DNA of 64,000 bases from Chryseobacterium sp. ZHDP1 (GTDB taxonomy: Bacteria; Bacteroidota; Bacteroidia; Flavobacteriales; Weeksellaceae), in NCBI RefSeq assembly GCF_018603435.1, contig NZ_CP075682.1:4464001-4528000 (forward strand), in the 5' to 3' direction. Position numbers and translations under genes: made by a program. Below, piece by piece: positions 63,271 to 64,000 of the stretch (position 1 is the first letter of the stretch; the number at the start of each line of letters is the position of its first letter). Under the pieces are notes generated by a model. The model was not told the DNA's origin. It ran no database searches and saw only the letters and a program-made list of their open reading frames with translations.

Positions 63271-64000
63271 TTAAGATAATGCAGTTACTGCTAGGTAAGT
63301 AATTCCGGCAACAATTGCAGAGATCGGAATAGTAAGAACCCATGCCCAAAGAAGGCTTACAGTGATTCCCCATCTTACGGCAGAAACTCTTTTTGTAAGA
63401 CCAACCCCGATAATGGAACCTGTAATCGTATGTGTGGTAGAAACAGGAATTCCGAAGTGATCTGTAATAAATAACGTAATAGCACCTGCTGTTTCAGCAC
63501 TTACTCCTTCCAGAGAAGTTACTTTTGTAATTTTCGTTCCCATGGTTTTGATGATTTTCCATCCACCGCTCATTGTACCCAAAGCGATCGCGATAAACGA
63601 AACCAGAGGAACCCAGATATAATGCTGTGCGAAATAATCAAAACGTGCTGCTGATTCAAGATTTAAATAAATCGGATCGTGAAGCATTTCAACATGATAG
63701 TAAATTAATGCTGCACCAATAATCCCCATTACTTTCTGCGCGTCATTAAGACCATGTCCTAAACTGAAAAGTGCTGAAGAAGCAAGCTGTAATTTTTTGA
63801 AAGACTGGTCTGCTTTGTGCGGGTTTGATCTTTTATAAAGGTGAACAATAATTAAAGTAATGATAATTGAGATAATCATCCCGATAATCGGAGCCATGAA
63901 AATGAAAAGGAAAATAGGGATTACCTTGTCAAATTTCACAACGCTCTGGTGCGTTACCTGCGAAGCGGCTGCCTTTACGGTTTCCCAAGTTCCCAATTCC
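63271..64000 (-). CDS. Inorganic phosphate transporter (Pit/PiT), 5' partial
   Basis: The 243-codon part in the window is the C-terminal half of a Pit-type symporter. GHGLNDAQKVMGIIGAA is the conserved PiT motif, and HFGIPVSTTHTITGSIIGVG the second half signature. Several membrane spans are visible. The frame is still open at the window end, so the N-terminus lies outside. Confidence 0.9.
   Translation of the reverse strand, partial: ELGTWETVKAAASQVTHQSVVKFDKVIPIFLFIFMAPIIGMIISIIITLIIVHLYKRSNPHKADQSFKKLQLASSALFSLGHGLNDAQKVMGIIGAALIYYHVEMLHDPIYLNLESAARFDYFAQHYIWVPLVSFIAIALGTMSGGWKIIKTMGTKITKVTSLEGVSAETAGAITLFITDHFGIPVSTTHTITGSIIGVGLTKRVSAVRWGITVSLLWAWVLTIPISAIVAGITYLAVTALS

Overview
The window looks like a chromosome segment of a Weeksellaceae/Flavobacteriia bacterium close to Chryseobacterium. 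Supporting signs are AT-rich core genes, TAnnTTTG-type -7 promoter elements, type IX secretion (T9SS) sorting-domain proteins, GSCFA and DUF6438/DUF4269-type proteins and a Bacteroidota-type VgrG cluster. All names come from reading motifs and family resemblance by eye; no database search was run.

Left half (1 to about 38,520) is accessory DNA, probably one or more integrated elements. In order it holds: a TPR/AraC-type regulator (cut by the window edge); an orphan VgrG, PAAR-like (DUF4280) and nuclease-like effector cluster with two possible immunity or accessory genes; a long minus-strand operon running from ssb and a DUF932 gene to the PRTRC plasmid/ICE cassette (E, C, F, B, ThiF); a tightly packed four-gene minus-strand operon made of a 976-aa nucleoside-phosphorylase-like/NACHT-like protein, two small proteins and a radical SAM/SPASM enzyme; a giant SpvB/RHS toxin gene whose toxin tip is split by an IS21 element with 4-bp target duplications, followed by an intact immunity candidate; a SRAP (HMCES/YedK-like) protein; a bacteriophytochrome histidine kinase; and a catalytically degenerate serine-recombinase paralogue followed by a full-length large serine recombinase.

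Junction (38,520 to 43,080) is a tRNA locus of unusual structure. The recombinase frame runs directly into an array in which each unit carries a 5'-deficient tRNA-Arg copy, a GIY-YIG nuclease gene or its remnant, and a terminator. The left array has two 354-bp units with intact ORFs. The right array has one 352-bp degenerate unit, one 248-bp variant and seven 248-bp units that look identical. Each array ends at a complete tRNA-Arg(TCT), each followed by a tRNA-Pro(TGG), and the second by a tRNA-Ser(GCT). Two small unknown genes lie between the arrays.

Right half (43,100 to 64,000) is mostly ordinary core genome: an amidase lipoprotein, aspA, a glycan cluster (GT2, GT-B-like, flippase, FkbM methyltransferase), hpt-adk-obgE, an IS256-type insertion sequence, two secreted surface proteins, an RhlE-like helicase, TatD, GSCFA, a polyprenyl synthetase and a phosphate transporter cut by the window end.

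The best candidates for undescribed biology are the NLR-like/rSAM four-gene operon (possible defence system with a peptide-modifying arm) and the tRNA-Arg/GIY-YIG cassette array (possible minimal mobile cassette using a tRNA 3' half as its repeated junction).
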